A stretch of DNA of 64,000 nt from UBA7703 sp034926785. GTDB taxonomy: Bacteria; Bacillota; Clostridia; Christensenellales; CAG-138. The stretch spans positions 1-64,000 of the forward strand of contig JAYFQU010000023.1 of NCBI GenBank assembly GCA_034926785.1, given 5' to 3'. Made by a program: the position numbers and the translations under genes. The notes beneath the pieces were generated by a model. The model was given only the letters and a program-made list of their open reading frames with translations, did not search any database and had not been told where the DNA came from. Of the stretch, positions 51,700 to 61,746 are shown piece after piece (position 1 is the first letter of the stretch; every line of letters starts with the position of its first letter).

Positions 51700-52413
51700 T
51701 TAAACGGGTTGATCCGTCCTGGACTCCTTTTTGACGAGCCGGATGACTATGATATACATTGCGACGACAAACACCAGGAACAAAAGCGCGGCAAGAAGCG
51801 TGCCGAGCAGCGCGCAGGCGTCGTAAAATCCATGCAGCAGCACCGCCGACAGAAAGCCCGCCCAGAGATTCAGTCGCTTGCCGCGCGCGTTTCCCGCATC
51901 GGCGCAGAGCTTTGCCCGCGCGTAAAAATAGCCCATGAACACAGCAAACCCCATATGCGCCGGAATGGAAAGCACCGCGCGCAAAAACGCCGTCGTCAGG
52001 CCATATCCCATGACGTAGCTGATGTTCTCAAACGCGGCGAACCCAAGCGAGACGAACACCGCGTAGACGATGCCGTCAAAGCGGTAGTTAAAGTTTGGGT
52101 CGCGCCAGGTGCGCCAATAGAGAAAGACGAACTTTGCCCCCTCCTCTACCACGGCGACCACGAGAAACGCCATGATGATGGTATGCGCGGGATCATCCTC
52201 TCCTAGAAAGCGCGAGAGAATGCTCTGACCGATGGACTCCAGCATGACGGCGAACAGCGCCGCCGTAACGCCGAGAAAGACGAGGCTGACGAGCATCCCT
52301 TTCGGTTCTTTCTCGATCGTGTCCTTGCGGTAGATATAACGCATTAAAAAGAGCGCGGGCAACAGCGCCGCGACGAGATAGATCACCACCGTTGCAATGC
52401 TTGGCAATACCAT
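51700..52413 (-). CDS. PrsW-like intramembrane metalloprotease
   Basis: The 237-residue membrane protein has about eight helices and the PrsW-type motifs EEGAKFVFLYW (near residue 105) and LHGFYDA (near 195), which carry the predicted metal ligands. PrsW of Bacillus subtilis cleaves an anti-sigma factor. No such target is encoded nearby. The ATG at 52413 has AAGGA 7 nt upstream. It lies 42 nt after the preceding gene and is probably cotranscribed with it. Confidence 0.8.
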   Translation of the reverse strand: MVLPSIATVVIYLVAALLPALFLMRYIYRKDTIEKEPKGMLVSLVFLGVTAALFAVMLESIGQSILSRFLGEDDPAHTIIMAFLVVAVVEEGAKFVFLYWRTWRDPNFNYRFDGIVYAVFVSLGFAAFENISYVMGYGLTTAFLRAVLSIPAHMGFAVFMGYFYARAKLCADAGNARGKRLNLWAGFLSAVLLHGFYDACALLGTLLAALLFLVFVVAMYIIVIRLVKKESRTDQPV

Positions 52414-52455
52414 AAGCATATCCTTTTCGCCTCTCCGTGCTTCCTGTTCGACGTG

Positions 52456-52932
52456 TTATGCGTTCGGGTTCTTGAGGTTTCTGCGCTTTCCCGTCACCTC
52501 GTCGAGTATGACGCGGTTGACCGCCGTGACGGCGATCACCTCCGCGCGGCAGACATAGCCCGGCCTGCCGCAGTGCTCCATCAAGAGGCCAAGTCCTTTC
52601 TCCGCCTCCGCGCCGCCGAGCAGTTCCACCGCCCCGTAACCGATCAGGCTTTCATAGTCGCAGGAGTATCCCCCGCCGGTCTCCCCGAATCCGTGACAGA
52701 GATCCGCTTCGATGCAGACGCGCGGGAGCGTTTTGAGCAGTTCCGCTCGCTTGCCGGCCTGCGCGCCGTGAAAATAGACCGCGATCCTGCCGCCAATCGT
52801 CTCATATCCGAACGAGACGGGGACGATATAGGGCGCGTCCGCGTCGCTGATACCAATTCGTATGGTATCGCAGCGTGAGAGCAGATCCATCATCTCTTCC
52901 AGCGATTTGATTTCGCGCATTTCTTTCCGCAT
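52456..52932 (-). CDS. Pyridoxamine 5'-phosphate oxidase-like flavoprotein
   Basis: The 158-residue protein has the split-barrel fold seen in NimA-type and other PNPOx-like flavoproteins: APYIVPVSFGYE near residue 37, VYFHGAQAGKRAELL near 53, and SLIGYGAVELLGGAEAEKG near 102. A flavin-dependent reductase or FMN/heme-binding role is possible. The start MRKEMRE was chosen because GGGAG lies 8 nt upstream. The longer frame has no signal. Confidence 0.8.
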   Translation of the reverse strand: MRKEMREIKSLEEMMDLLSRCDTIRIGISDADAPYIVPVSFGYETIGGRIAVYFHGAQAGKRAELLKTLPRVCIEADLCHGFGETGGGYSCDYESLIGYGAVELLGGAEAEKGLGLLMEHCGRPGYVCRAEVIAVTAVNRVILDEVTGKRRNLKNPNA

Positions 52933-53220
52933 CCTGTTTTCTCCCGTTGTCATTCCAAGATGGTATCCCTCGATATGTCCTGCCGGAGCAGGGCGTATAT
53001 ACCAATTGAGAATACCATAAATCCTCTCACCAGAAAAGACGGACATGCTTTTGATTTTTTATACAGAGCCATCACGGAGCCTTGATACCGCTTCCTGTTT
53101 CCCCGTGTGGAAATCCGCGCGGGATTGTGCTATCATTTTCTAAACCGGCCCTATCCGCCGCCCCGGGCGCCGCGCTTCGCCCCTGAGCCGATTGCTCCCA
53201 ACCATTCTAGCGATAACGGG

Positions 53221-54309
53221 ATGAATACGATGCGACCTAAACGCTCCAACGTATACAAGGCGAATCTCGCGATCCTCGCCGTCATCATTATGGCGATCGT
53301 CACGCTTCTAAGCGTGTTTGTTTACCGCGCGCTGATTGCGCGCACCTTTAAGCTGGATGCAGGCGGAACCGAGTTTTATACCTACCATGTTGCCATGATC
53401 ACGGAGTCGCACGATGACCCGTTCTGGAAAAAAGTATGGTTGGCGGCCAAGGAAGAGGGCGCACTCAAGGACGCCTGCGTCGAGTGGGTCGGGAGCACGC
53501 TCACGGAACAATATCCGCTCGCCTCTCTGATGGAGATGGCGATTGCCGCGAAGGTGGATGGCATCCTGATTCAGCCCGACGGCTCGGAGGAGATTAAGTC
53601 GCTGATCGCACGCGCGATTGCCAACGGCATTCCCGTCATCACCATCATGACCGATGCGACGGACAGCGGTCGCCAGGGGTTCGTCGGTTACAATACCTAC
53701 GACCTTGGACAGCTCTATGGCCAGCAGGTGCTTGCCGCCATGGCGCAAACGCCTAACCCCTATCACGCCGTCATCCTCTTTGGCAACGATGTTTCCGAGA
53801 GCGTACAAAACATCGTCTATTCCAGCATCAAGGAGCGGCTTGAAAGCAAGGACTGCACGCTGGACGTCGTCTCGATTGACAACAGCAATGTGTTCTCCGC
53901 CGAAGAAGCCATTCGCGATCTGGTTGTTACCACCCCGTCCGCGGTGGCCAGCGAAAGCACCCCGCCGCTGCTCGGCAAAACCTATGGACCGGATATGCTG
54001 ATCTGCCTGAACGCAACCAACACCATCTGCGCCTATCAGGCGGTGGTCGATCATAACAAGGTCGGCCAGATTCAGATTCTGGGGTACTATGATTCGGACG
54101 AAATCCTGACCGCTGTGGAAAAACGCATCATTCAGGCAACCGTCGCCGTGGACGCGCATCGCGTCGGCGCCTCCAGCCTCGATGCCCTGCTGGAATACCT
54201 TGAGGTGAAGCGTACGAGCGACTTTACGCCGGTCGGCCTTTCGCTGGTCACCGCGTCCAATGTCGCATCCTATCGCGAGAAGAGCGCGGGAACGGAGGAA
54301 GAACCATGA
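53221..54309 (+). CDS. Membrane-anchored sugar-binding protein (XylFII-like)
   Basis: The 362-residue protein has an N-terminal signal anchor (residues 14-38), then a Peripla_BP_4 domain: YHVAMITESHDDPFWKKV near residue 60, AKVDGILIQPDGSEEIKS near 110, and ILGYYDSDEI near 285. No lipobox is seen, so it stays tethered by its helix. It overlaps the kinase gene by 4 nt (ATGA). In Clostridium beijerinckii a binding protein (XylFII) next to LytS/YesN senses xylose. This gene is a candidate equivalent. The exact start is uncertain, with a second ATG at 53230. Confidence 0.82.
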   Translation: MNTMRPKRSNVYKANLAILAVIIMAIVTLLSVFVYRALIARTFKLDAGGTEFYTYHVAMITESHDDPFWKKVWLAAKEEGALKDACVEWVGSTLTEQYPLASLMEMAIAAKVDGILIQPDGSEEIKSLIARAIANGIPVITIMTDATDSGRQGFVGYNTYDLGQLYGQQVLAAMAQTPNPYHAVILFGNDVSESVQNIVYSSIKERLESKDCTLDVVSIDNSNVFSAEEAIRDLVVTTPSAVASESTPPLLGKTYGPDMLICLNATNTICAYQAVVDHNKVGQIQILGYYDSDEILTAVEKRIIQATVAVDAHRVGASSLDALLEYLEVKRTSDFTPVGLSLVTASNVASYREKSAGTEEEP

Positions 54310-55814
54310 AGCTCCTCTCCCGCGTCCACCGCTGGTTCATCGATTCCCCTATTCGCACCAAGCTTGTCCTTGTTTTTGCGTTTACCATGTTCATGGTCGC
54401 GTTTGTCAATATCTACATGCATATCAGCGTCAACAGCGTCGTTGGCACCATCGATAAGGTCTATGCCAGCAACATCAGCCTCAATCAGCTCATGGGTGCG
54501 CTGGACGATGTTCAAAGCAATATGTTTCGATACTTGAACACCAAGAGCACGACCGCGCTTAACGACTATTATGTCAGCGAGCAGACCTATAGCGTGCAGA
54601 TTGAAGCGCTCAACGGGCAGGCTACCGACAACGAACTGAAGCTCACGGAGAAAAACATCCGCAATATCTCCGAAGCCTACCTCAAGCTCGCCGCCTCGGC
54701 GGTCGCCGCCAAGCGCGGACGGGATGTTGAGCAATATCGCTCCATTTATGAGGAGGCCAGCAAACTATACGGCTATCTTGACACCTATATCAACGAACTC
54801 AACAACGCCCGCTTTAAGACCAATGCGGAGAGCTACAATACCCTGCGCACATCGCTCGGCTATATGCAGACCTTTGGCACCGTAATCCTTCTGGTTGCCA
54901 TCACCGGCAACACCATCGTGCTCCTCCTGCTCACCAGCACCATCACAAAGCCGCTGACCAAGCTCGCGCGGCAGGCGGGTCAGGTTGGCAAAGGAGAGTT
55001 TGACATCGACTTCATCTCGGTGGAATCGCGCGATGAAGTTGGCGTCCTTGCCGATGCGTTCCGGCAGATGACGGCAAGTCTGCAGGAGCACGTCGAGGAA
55101 TTTAAAACGCGCATGGCTGAGGAGAGCCGACTAAAGGAAACCCAGCTGCGCATGGAGAGCAGCCTGAAGGAAAGCCAACTGATCTTTCTGCAGTCGCAGA
55201 TCAACCCGCATTTTCTCTACAACACGCTCAACGCGGGCGCGCAGCTCGCGATGATGGAGGGCGCGGAGAAAACAACGCTCTTCATCGAAAATCTTGCGGA
55301 CTTCTTCCGCTACAGCGTAAAGCGCACGGGCCAGGTTTCCAGTCTGGCCGACGAGATCAGTCAGGTTGAGACCTATCTGCACATCATCAACGTTCGTTTC
55401 TCGGACGAGATACAGTATATCAAGCGCATCGAAGGCTTGGTGGAACGCGTCACGCTGCCCGGCGTCATCCTGCAGCCCATCGTGGAAAACGCGATCAACC
55501 ACGGTTTGCGCGATGTAAAATGGCAAAAGCAGATCGCGCTGATCGCGCGTAAGGAGGAAACGCGCATCCTTGTCACCATAACGGATAACGGCAAGGGCAT
55601 GACGCAGGAGGAAATCGAGGCCGTTCTCGTCGGCCAGCCGATCGCAATCGAAATGGATGGGCAGCAGCACCGCGGCACAGGCTTGAAGAACGTCATAGAG
55701 CGGCTGCGCATCTATTACGGCCTGCACGATGTCTTTGAAATCATGAGCGACGGCCCCGGCCGCGGAACCGCCGTCACCATCATCATCCCGAAAAACGGCA
55801 ATCACGCCATATAA
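54306..55814 (+). CDS. Sensor histidine kinase, LytS/YesM type (xylose locus)
   Basis: The 502-residue kinase has helix 1 near residues 18-38, an outside helical sensor of about 150 residues, helix 2 near 195-215, HAMP (ITKPLTKLARQAGQVGKGE), the phospho-acceptor motif QINPHFLYNTLNAGAQ near 298, and HATPase motifs VENAINHGLRD, DNGKGM and GTGLKNVIERL. It is partnered with the regulator 24 nt downstream. Confidence 0.92.
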   Translation: MKLLSRVHRWFIDSPIRTKLVLVFAFTMFMVAFVNIYMHISVNSVVGTIDKVYASNISLNQLMGALDDVQSNMFRYLNTKSTTALNDYYVSEQTYSVQIEALNGQATDNELKLTEKNIRNISEAYLKLAASAVAAKRGRDVEQYRSIYEEASKLYGYLDTYINELNNARFKTNAESYNTLRTSLGYMQTFGTVILLVAITGNTIVLLLLTSTITKPLTKLARQAGQVGKGEFDIDFISVESRDEVGVLADAFRQMTASLQEHVEEFKTRMAEESRLKETQLRMESSLKESQLIFLQSQINPHFLYNTLNAGAQLAMMEGAEKTTLFIENLADFFRYSVKRTGQVSSLADEISQVETYLHIINVRFSDEIQYIKRIEGLVERVTLPGVILQPIVENAINHGLRDVKWQKQIALIARKEETRILVTITDNGKGMTQEEIEAVLVGQPIAIEMDGQQHRGTGLKNVIERLRIYYGLHDVFEIMSDGPGRGTAVTIIIPKNGNHAI

Positions 55815-55838
55815 CCCAGGATTTACCGGAGAAGAGAT

Positions 55839-57440
55839 ATGTATAAAATTCTGCTGGCGGACGACGAAGGCATCGAGCTCGACGCTCTCACGTTCATCCT
55901 CGAAAAAAACTTCCCAGGCCAATGCACCATCGAGACGGCGAAGACCGGCTATGACGCGGTGGAGCTCTCGGAGCGCTTTCGCCCGGATATCGCGGTGATG
56001 GATATCCGAATGCCCGGCATCAACGGCATGGAGGCCATTCAGGCGATTCAGGCGATCTCCCCCGGCATCCTCTTCATTGTTTTGACCGCCTATGACAAGT
56101 TTGAGTACGCTAAGGAGGCAATCCGCCTCTCGGTGTTCGACTTTTTAACAAAGCCCGTCAACCGTCTGGTCTTTGCGGACGTGATCCGCCGCGCGATGAC
56201 CAAGGTGGACGCGGAGCGAAAGGCGCGCACCGTTGCTCTCAAGACGCGCGAGCGCATGGAGAATATGTTACCCGTGCTGGAAAACAGCTTTATCTACATG
56301 CTGCTGATGCAAAGCGACGATCCGGCCGCGTATACGCGCCTCTTCGATATGCTGGGCATCGATTCCAGTTCGGCTACCGTCATGGTTCTGGAACTCACGA
56401 AGATGATCGGCGGGGATATTCTGGATCTCGACATTAAGGCGAGCGAGGTATATTCCTCCATTCGCGGGCTCGTGAAAGAATCGTTTGTCTGTGTGGTCGG
56501 CCCCGCGATGGCAAACCGGGTAATCGTGGTTCGCCCCGCCGCGGAATCGGAGAACGAATACTACGAACGCCTCCTGCTGATTGAGCAGGGACGCGCGCTG
56601 GCGCACCGCGTGGAGGATAAGATCGGCGTGGAGTGCAAGCTCGGCATCGGCTCCACCGTCCGCCTCAATAAGCTTTGCGAGAGCTACGCGCAGGCGGTTA
56701 AAGCCGTAAAGCACTGTAAGGGCATCGTGTCCCATTTTAACGATCTCCCCATCGTGTCCGATTATGAAACCGGCTATCCTGCCGAGCGGGAAAAGCACCT
56801 GGAGGAGATGATTGTAAAGGGCGACGCACAGGCGGCGTCCGCGGATGCCGAACAGTTTTTTCAATGGATGGTGGAACGCTATCCCGACCATGACATGGCG
56901 ATTCGCCTGAAGGTGCTGGAGTTCGTCATGCGCGCGGAATACAGCGTGTTTCACGAAGGCGGCGGTATTAAATATCATTTTTTGGATCGCGAGGATTACC
57001 TGCAAACCGTACTCGCTGCCGAAAACTTTGAGGAGCTCAAGGGTTGGTTCATGCGAAAGATTGCAGAGTGCGCGCGCAATGTCAACACCAAGGCGGATGA
57101 AAAAGCAAACCGCGTCATCGCCAAGGCGCGCGCTTTTATCGACCGGAACTTTAACCGCGACCTCACGCTGGAGGAGGTTTCGCGCGAAGTGCATGTGAGC
57201 CCCTACTATTTCAGCAAGCTTTTTAAGGAGCAGACGGGCGACAATTTCATCAATTACCTGACGCTCAAGCGCGTGGAGACGGCAAAGCAGCTGCTGGCGG
57301 ACGGGCGGCTCAACATCAAGAACATCTGCACGGAAATCGGCTATAACGACCCGAACTATTTTTCGCGCCTCTTCAAGCGATTTGAGGGTGTAACCCCTTC
57401 GGAGTACCGCGAACAGGTGCTCCAGATTCCGCAGGATTAA
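55839..57440 (+). CDS. Response regulator, YesN/AraC type (xylose locus)
   Basis: The 533-residue regulator has a receiver domain with Asp55 (AVMDIRMPGING) and LTKPVNRL, a middle domain of about 280 residues, and two AraC helix-turn-helix motifs at the C-terminus (VSPYYFSKLFKEQTGDNF and IGYNDPNYFSRLFKRFEG). It probably activates the xyl transporter genes downstream. A GATCCC/GGGATC hairpin lies in the 96-bp gap after it. Confidence 0.92.
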   Translation: MYKILLADDEGIELDALTFILEKNFPGQCTIETAKTGYDAVELSERFRPDIAVMDIRMPGINGMEAIQAIQAISPGILFIVLTAYDKFEYAKEAIRLSVFDFLTKPVNRLVFADVIRRAMTKVDAERKARTVALKTRERMENMLPVLENSFIYMLLMQSDDPAAYTRLFDMLGIDSSSATVMVLELTKMIGGDILDLDIKASEVYSSIRGLVKESFVCVVGPAMANRVIVVRPAAESENEYYERLLLIEQGRALAHRVEDKIGVECKLGIGSTVRLNKLCESYAQAVKAVKHCKGIVSHFNDLPIVSDYETGYPAEREKHLEEMIVKGDAQAASADAEQFFQWMVERYPDHDMAIRLKVLEFVMRAEYSVFHEGGGIKYHFLDREDYLQTVLAAENFEELKGWFMRKIAECARNVNTKADEKANRVIAKARAFIDRNFNRDLTLEEVSREVHVSPYYFSKLFKEQTGDNFINYLTLKRVETAKQLLADGRLNIKNICTEIGYNDPNYFSRLFKRFEGVTPSEYREQVLQIPQD

Positions 57441-57536
57441 TCCGCTTAAAGGCGCGTTGCTTACAGATCCCCAGCATCGGGATCCCTGCGCAAGCGAGTT
57501 GATACTTCATCCCTTCTAAAATGGACGGAGGCGAGC

Positions 57537-58589
57537 ATGATGAAAACTTCCCTTTCTTTCAGACGGGCGTTTGCGCTTCTCGCGTTGCTTGCGCTCATGC
57601 TGTCAATAGCGGTGGGCTGCGGCGGCGAGCATTCGGAGGCGGATAAAGCGCCTGCGGGCGCTGACGTGCCGCTCATCGGATTTTCGCTGGATTCGTTTCT
57701 CATCGAACGCTGGCAGCGGGACCGGGATGTATTCGTTTCAACCGCGAGCGAACTTGGCGCCGAAGTAAATGTGCAAATCGCAAACGGCAGTTCCAAGGAG
57801 CAGATCGCGCAGATCGAGTACTTTATTCAAAAGGGCGTGGATGCAATCGTCGTTGTTGCCGTTGATTGTTACGGGCTCTCGGATATCATCAAAAAGGCGC
57901 ACGACGCCGGCATCTATATCATCGCATATGACCGTTTGGTCATGAATGCAAACGTGGATCTGTATATCTCCTTTGACAACGAGATGGTCGGAACCATGAT
58001 GGCGGAGGCGCTGGTCAGCAGCGTGCCGAGCGGCGGAAATATCCTGAGCATCGCGGGCTCGCCGTCGGATCAAAATGTCGCGCAGGCGCAGAAGGGATTT
58101 GACGCGGTCATCAACAAGAGCACGCTTCATGTCATCGTGCAGGAGTACGCGCCAAACTGGCTGGCAGAGACGGCTTACAACGTGGTGAACAAGGCGATCT
58201 CCTCCGGCATGACCTTCAGCGGCGTCCGCTGCGGTAACGACGACCTTGCAAGCCAGGCGTTCCTCGCGCTTTCCGAGCATCGCCTCGCCAGCGCGGTCAA
58301 GCTGGTCGGGCAGGATGCGGATCTCGCGGCCTGCCAGCGCATTGTCGAAGGCACGCAGCTCATGACCGTCTATAAGCCCGTGGAGAAGCTCGCAAAGGAG
58401 GCGGCGGAGCGCACCGTCCGCATGATTCAGGGGGATAAGGAGGAAGCTTCCACCAGCATCTTCGACGGTACCTACTATGTTCCGTATGAGAAACTTTCCC
58501 CAATCATGGTCACGCGCGATAATATTGACGAAGTGATCATCAACGGTGGGTTCCACCGGCGGGAACAGGTTTACCTGAATCTTGGCTGA
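57537..58589 (+). CDS. Xylose-type sugar-binding lipoprotein
   Basis: The 350-residue SBP has lipobox AVGCGGE and a Peripla_BP_4 domain (LIGFSLDSFLIERWQRDRDV, AYDRLVMNANVDLYISFDN). It is close to the XylF encoded next but lacks the Ala-Pro linker. It is coupled in position to the regulator genes. It may be a second sensor-side binding protein or a high-affinity variant. GGAGG precedes a pair of ATGs at 57537 and 57540. Confidence 0.87.
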   Translation: MMKTSLSFRRAFALLALLALMLSIAVGCGGEHSEADKAPAGADVPLIGFSLDSFLIERWQRDRDVFVSTASELGAEVNVQIANGSSKEQIAQIEYFIQKGVDAIVVVAVDCYGLSDIIKKAHDAGIYIIAYDRLVMNANVDLYISFDNEMVGTMMAEALVSSVPSGGNILSIAGSPSDQNVAQAQKGFDAVINKSTLHVIVQEYAPNWLAETAYNVVNKAISSGMTFSGVRCGNDDLASQAFLALSEHRLASAVKLVGQDADLAACQRIVEGTQLMTVYKPVEKLAKEAAERTVRMIQGDKEEASTSIFDGTYYVPYEKLSPIMVTRDNIDEVIINGGFHRREQVYLNLG

Positions 58590-58795
58590 TTCTATTTGTC
58601 TGTAGCGTCGCAGATCCTCTGGAAAGCATCCGATTGATTTCGGGTGTTTTCTTTCATTTCATAGCACATTATTGATAAGCAGGATATTTTTGCGCTTAGT
58701 TTTTCCATGCCGTGCAATAATTTGCTATAACTAAACAGATCAAATAAAAATAAGCCAATTTTAATCAGATTTTTACAGAATTCTCCTCTTTCTGA

Positions 58796-58824
58796 TTGCA
58801 AATCGCTGTGATAGCTTGTAGATA
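58796..58824 (+). promoter_or_regulatory. Candidate promoter of xylF
   Basis: TTGCAA (58796-58801) and TAGATA (58819-58824) are 17 bp apart, about 55 nt before the xylF start. The interval 58590-58795 shows nothing else. Confidence 0.45.
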
Positions 58825-58878
58825 CAGCCAAGTAGGCCATATCAAACACATCTTATCTTAAGGAGGAGAAACTATCAC

Positions 58879-59994
58879 ATGAAAAAGTTCTTTAGCGTTC
58901 TCTTGGTCGTCGCAATGCTGTTTGCGTTAGCAGCCTGCGCCGCGCCCGCCGCACCGGCAGCGACCGAAGCTCCCGCGGCAGCGACCGAAGCTCCCGCCGC
59001 AACCGAAGCCCCTGCGGCAGTACCGTTCGTTGGTATCTCGATGCCGACGCAGGATCTGCAGCGTTGGAATCAAGATGGCGCGAACATGAAGGAAAAGTTC
59101 GAAGCCGCTGGTTACAAAGTTGATCTGCAGTATGCCAACAACGAAGTTGCCACCCAGGTTAGCCAGATCGAAAACATGATCTCCGCCGGCGTGAATGCTC
59201 TCGTCATCGCGGCAATCGACGGCAAAACGCTGACCTCCGTTCTCGCAACCGCCAAGGATGCGGGCATCTATGTCATCGCCTATGACCGTCTGATCATGGA
59301 CACCGACGCTGTCAACTACTACTGCACATTTGATAACTACATGGTCGGCACGATTCAGGGCCAGTACATCAAGGATCAGCTCAAGCTTGACGCAGGCGGC
59401 GCGTACAACATGGAAATCACCGCCGGCGACCCGGCCGACAACAACGCCCTCTTCTTCTATCAGGGTGCAATCGATGTCCTCCAGCCCTACATTGACAGCG
59501 GCGTGCTGAAGGTTGTCTCCGGTCAGGTTGCGTTTGCCGATGTCGCCACCGCTGCGTGGAGCACGGAAACCTCCCAGGCTCGTATGGAAGCCATCCTCGC
59601 GTCCTACTATGCCGATGGCACGCAGCTGGATGCCTGCCTCTGCTCGAACGACTCCACCGCCAAGGGCGTAACGAACGCTCTGGCCAGCTCCTACACCGGC
59701 AAGTACCCGATCGTTACCGGTCAGGATTGCGACATTGCCAACACCAAGGACATCATCGCCGGCAAACAGTCCATGTCCATCTTCAAGGACACCCGTACCC
59801 TTGCGGCGCAGACCGTCACGATGGTCAGCGACCTGCTCGCGGGCAAGACGCCGGAAGTCAACGACACCAAGACCTATAACAACGGCACGGGCATCATCCC
59901 GACCTTCCTCTGCGCGCCGGTATTCGCGGATATCAACAACTACAAAGAGCTGCTGATCGACTCCGGTTACTACACCGCAGACCAGCTCAAATAA
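58879..59994 (+). CDS. xylF: Xylose-binding lipoprotein XylF
   Basis: The 371-residue SBP has lipobox LAACAAP, a linker of ATEAPAA repeats, and a xylose-type binding domain (GISMPTQDLQRWNQDGANMK, YVIAYDRLIMDTDAVNYYC, PIVTGQDCDIANTKDIIAG). AAGGAGG lies 10 nt before the ATG. A very stable terminator hairpin follows the gene, so it is probably made in excess over xylGH. Confidence 0.92.
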   Translation: MKKFFSVLLVVAMLFALAACAAPAAPAATEAPAAATEAPAATEAPAAVPFVGISMPTQDLQRWNQDGANMKEKFEAAGYKVDLQYANNEVATQVSQIENMISAGVNALVIAAIDGKTLTSVLATAKDAGIYVIAYDRLIMDTDAVNYYCTFDNYMVGTIQGQYIKDQLKLDAGGAYNMEITAGDPADNNALFFYQGAIDVLQPYIDSGVLKVVSGQVAFADVATAAWSTETSQARMEAILASYYADGTQLDACLCSNDSTAKGVTNALASSYTGKYPIVTGQDCDIANTKDIIAGKQSMSIFKDTRTLAAQTVTMVSDLLAGKTPEVNDTKTYNNGTGIIPTFLCAPVFADINNYKELLIDSGYYTADQLK

Positions 59995-60020
59995 TTCAAG
60001 CGTAACTCTATCTTTACCGG

Positions 60021-60062
60021 TCGAAGGGCGGGCGGTTACCCGCCCGCCCTTCGAAAGTTTTT
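60021..60062 (+). terminator. Terminator/attenuator between xylF and xylG
   Basis: TCGAAGGGCGGGCGG and CCGCCCGCCCTTCGA form a perfect 15-bp stem with loop TTAC, followed by AAGTTTTT. Read-through would set the ratio of binding protein to transporter. The interval to 60204 contains no clear second promoter. Confidence 0.88.
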
Positions 60063-60204
60063 CCCTTGCCGGGTTTTCGGTGCGTCAGAGCAGGTTGATA
60101 AGGGCCGTGTGGCGCAGCGAAAACTTTGCAGGCAGTCACAATTCAGAGAAGACTCCGCATTCTATTAATCACCTATATTGGAATACGCATCTTGGAGGAG
60201 AAAC

Positions 60205-61743
60205 ATGTCGGACCACATTCTTGAAATGAGGCATATCACCAAAGAATTCCCGGGCGTAAAAGCGCTGGATGACGTCAGTCTGGAGGTTCGCCGCGGCGAA
60301 ATCCACGCGTTGGTTGGCGAAAACGGCGCGGGAAAATCCACGCTGATGAACGTGCTCTCCGGTATCTATCCCTACGGCAGCTATAGCGGGGAAATTGCTT
60401 ATAATGGCGCCCCTTGCCACTTCATGAAGATTCGCGACAGCGAAACCTGCGGTATCGTCATCATCCATCAGGAGCTGGCGCTGGTTCCCTACCTGTCTAT
60501 CGCGGAAAATATCTTCCTCGGCAATGAACGCGGCAGTTCTGTCAATATTGACTGGAACGAGACCTATGCTAAGGCGGATGAGCTCCTGAAGATCGTTGGC
60601 CTGAATGAATCGTCTCATACGCTGATTAAGGATATCAGCGTCGGCAAACAGCAGTTGGTTGAAATCGCCAAAGCGCTGTCGAAAAACGTGCAGCTGCTCA
60701 TTCTCGATGAGCCGACCGCCTCTCTCAACGAGAGCGATTCCATGAAACTCTTGAATCTCCTCAAGGATTTTAAGAAAAAGGGCGTTACCTCCATCATCAT
60801 CTCCCATAAACTCAATGAAATCGCCTATGTTGCGGATCAGATTACGATCATTCGCGACGGCGCGGTCATCGAAACCCTCGATATGGCCGTCACCAAGGTG
60901 GATGAACCGCGCATCATCCGCGGCATGGTCGGCCGCGAGCTGACCAATCGGTTCCCGCCCCGCGAACATCATGTATCGGACGAAGTGGTGCTTGAGGTAG
61001 ATCATTGGTCGGTGCAGCATGCGCTGTATTCGGATCGTACGGTTGTTGACGATGTCTCCTTCCATCTCAAGAAAGGCGAGGTCGTCGGCATTGCAGGGCT
61101 TATGGGCGCGGGCAGAACGGAACTCGCCATGAGCATCTTCGGCAAAAGCTACGGCAACGATATTCGCGGAACGCTGAAGATCCACGGCAAAGAGGTCACG
61201 CTGCACAATGAACGGGATGCCATTCGGCACGGCCTTGCCTACGCAACCGAGGATCGCAAGGGAAACGGATTGATTCTATCCAATCCCATCCGCGTCAACA
61301 CCACGCTTGCACGGCTGGATAAGGTGAGCCATCACCATGTGCTCGACCTCGATCTTGAGCACAAGATGGCCGTCAGCATGAAGGACAAGCTGGGAATCAA
61401 GAGCCCATCTGTTGAGCAGGATGTTGGAAATCTCTCGGGCGGAAATCAGCAAAAGGTGCTGCTCTCCAAGTGGATGTTCGCCGAACCGGATATCCTGATT
61501 CTGGACGAACCAACGCGCGGCATCGACGTCGGCGCTAAATACGAAATCTACTGCATCATCAACGACCTGGTTGCAGCAGGCAAATCCGTCATCATGATCT
61601 CTTCGGAAATGCCGGAAGTGCTCGGCATGTGTGATCGAATCTATGTGATGAGCGAAGCGAAAATCGTCGGTGAGATGGATGCGCGAAACGCCACACAAGA
61701 GCTTATTATGTCCAGCATACTCAGCGTAAACAAAGGAGCTTAA
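60205..61743 (+). CDS. xylG: Xylose ABC importer ATPase XylG
   Basis: The 512-residue protein has two ABC domains. Domain 1 has Walker A GENGAGKSTLMNVLSG, ISVGKQQLVEIAKAL and LLILDEPTASLNE. Domain 2 has GLMGAGRTELAMSIFG, LSGGNQQKVLLSKWM and LILDEPTRGIDVG. GGAGGAG lies just upstream of the ATG. It works with XylH. Confidence 0.93.
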   Translation: MSDHILEMRHITKEFPGVKALDDVSLEVRRGEIHALVGENGAGKSTLMNVLSGIYPYGSYSGEIAYNGAPCHFMKIRDSETCGIVIIHQELALVPYLSIAENIFLGNERGSSVNIDWNETYAKADELLKIVGLNESSHTLIKDISVGKQQLVEIAKALSKNVQLLILDEPTASLNESDSMKLLNLLKDFKKKGVTSIIISHKLNEIAYVADQITIIRDGAVIETLDMAVTKVDEPRIIRGMVGRELTNRFPPREHHVSDEVVLEVDHWSVQHALYSDRTVVDDVSFHLKKGEVVGIAGLMGAGRTELAMSIFGKSYGNDIRGTLKIHGKEVTLHNERDAIRHGLAYATEDRKGNGLILSNPIRVNTTLARLDKVSHHHVLDLDLEHKMAVSMKDKLGIKSPSVEQDVGNLSGGNQQKVLLSKWMFAEPDILILDEPTRGIDVGAKYEIYCIINDLVAAGKSVIMISSEMPEVLGMCDRIYVMSEAKIVGEMDARNATQELIMSSILSVNKGA

Positions 61744-61746
61744 ACC

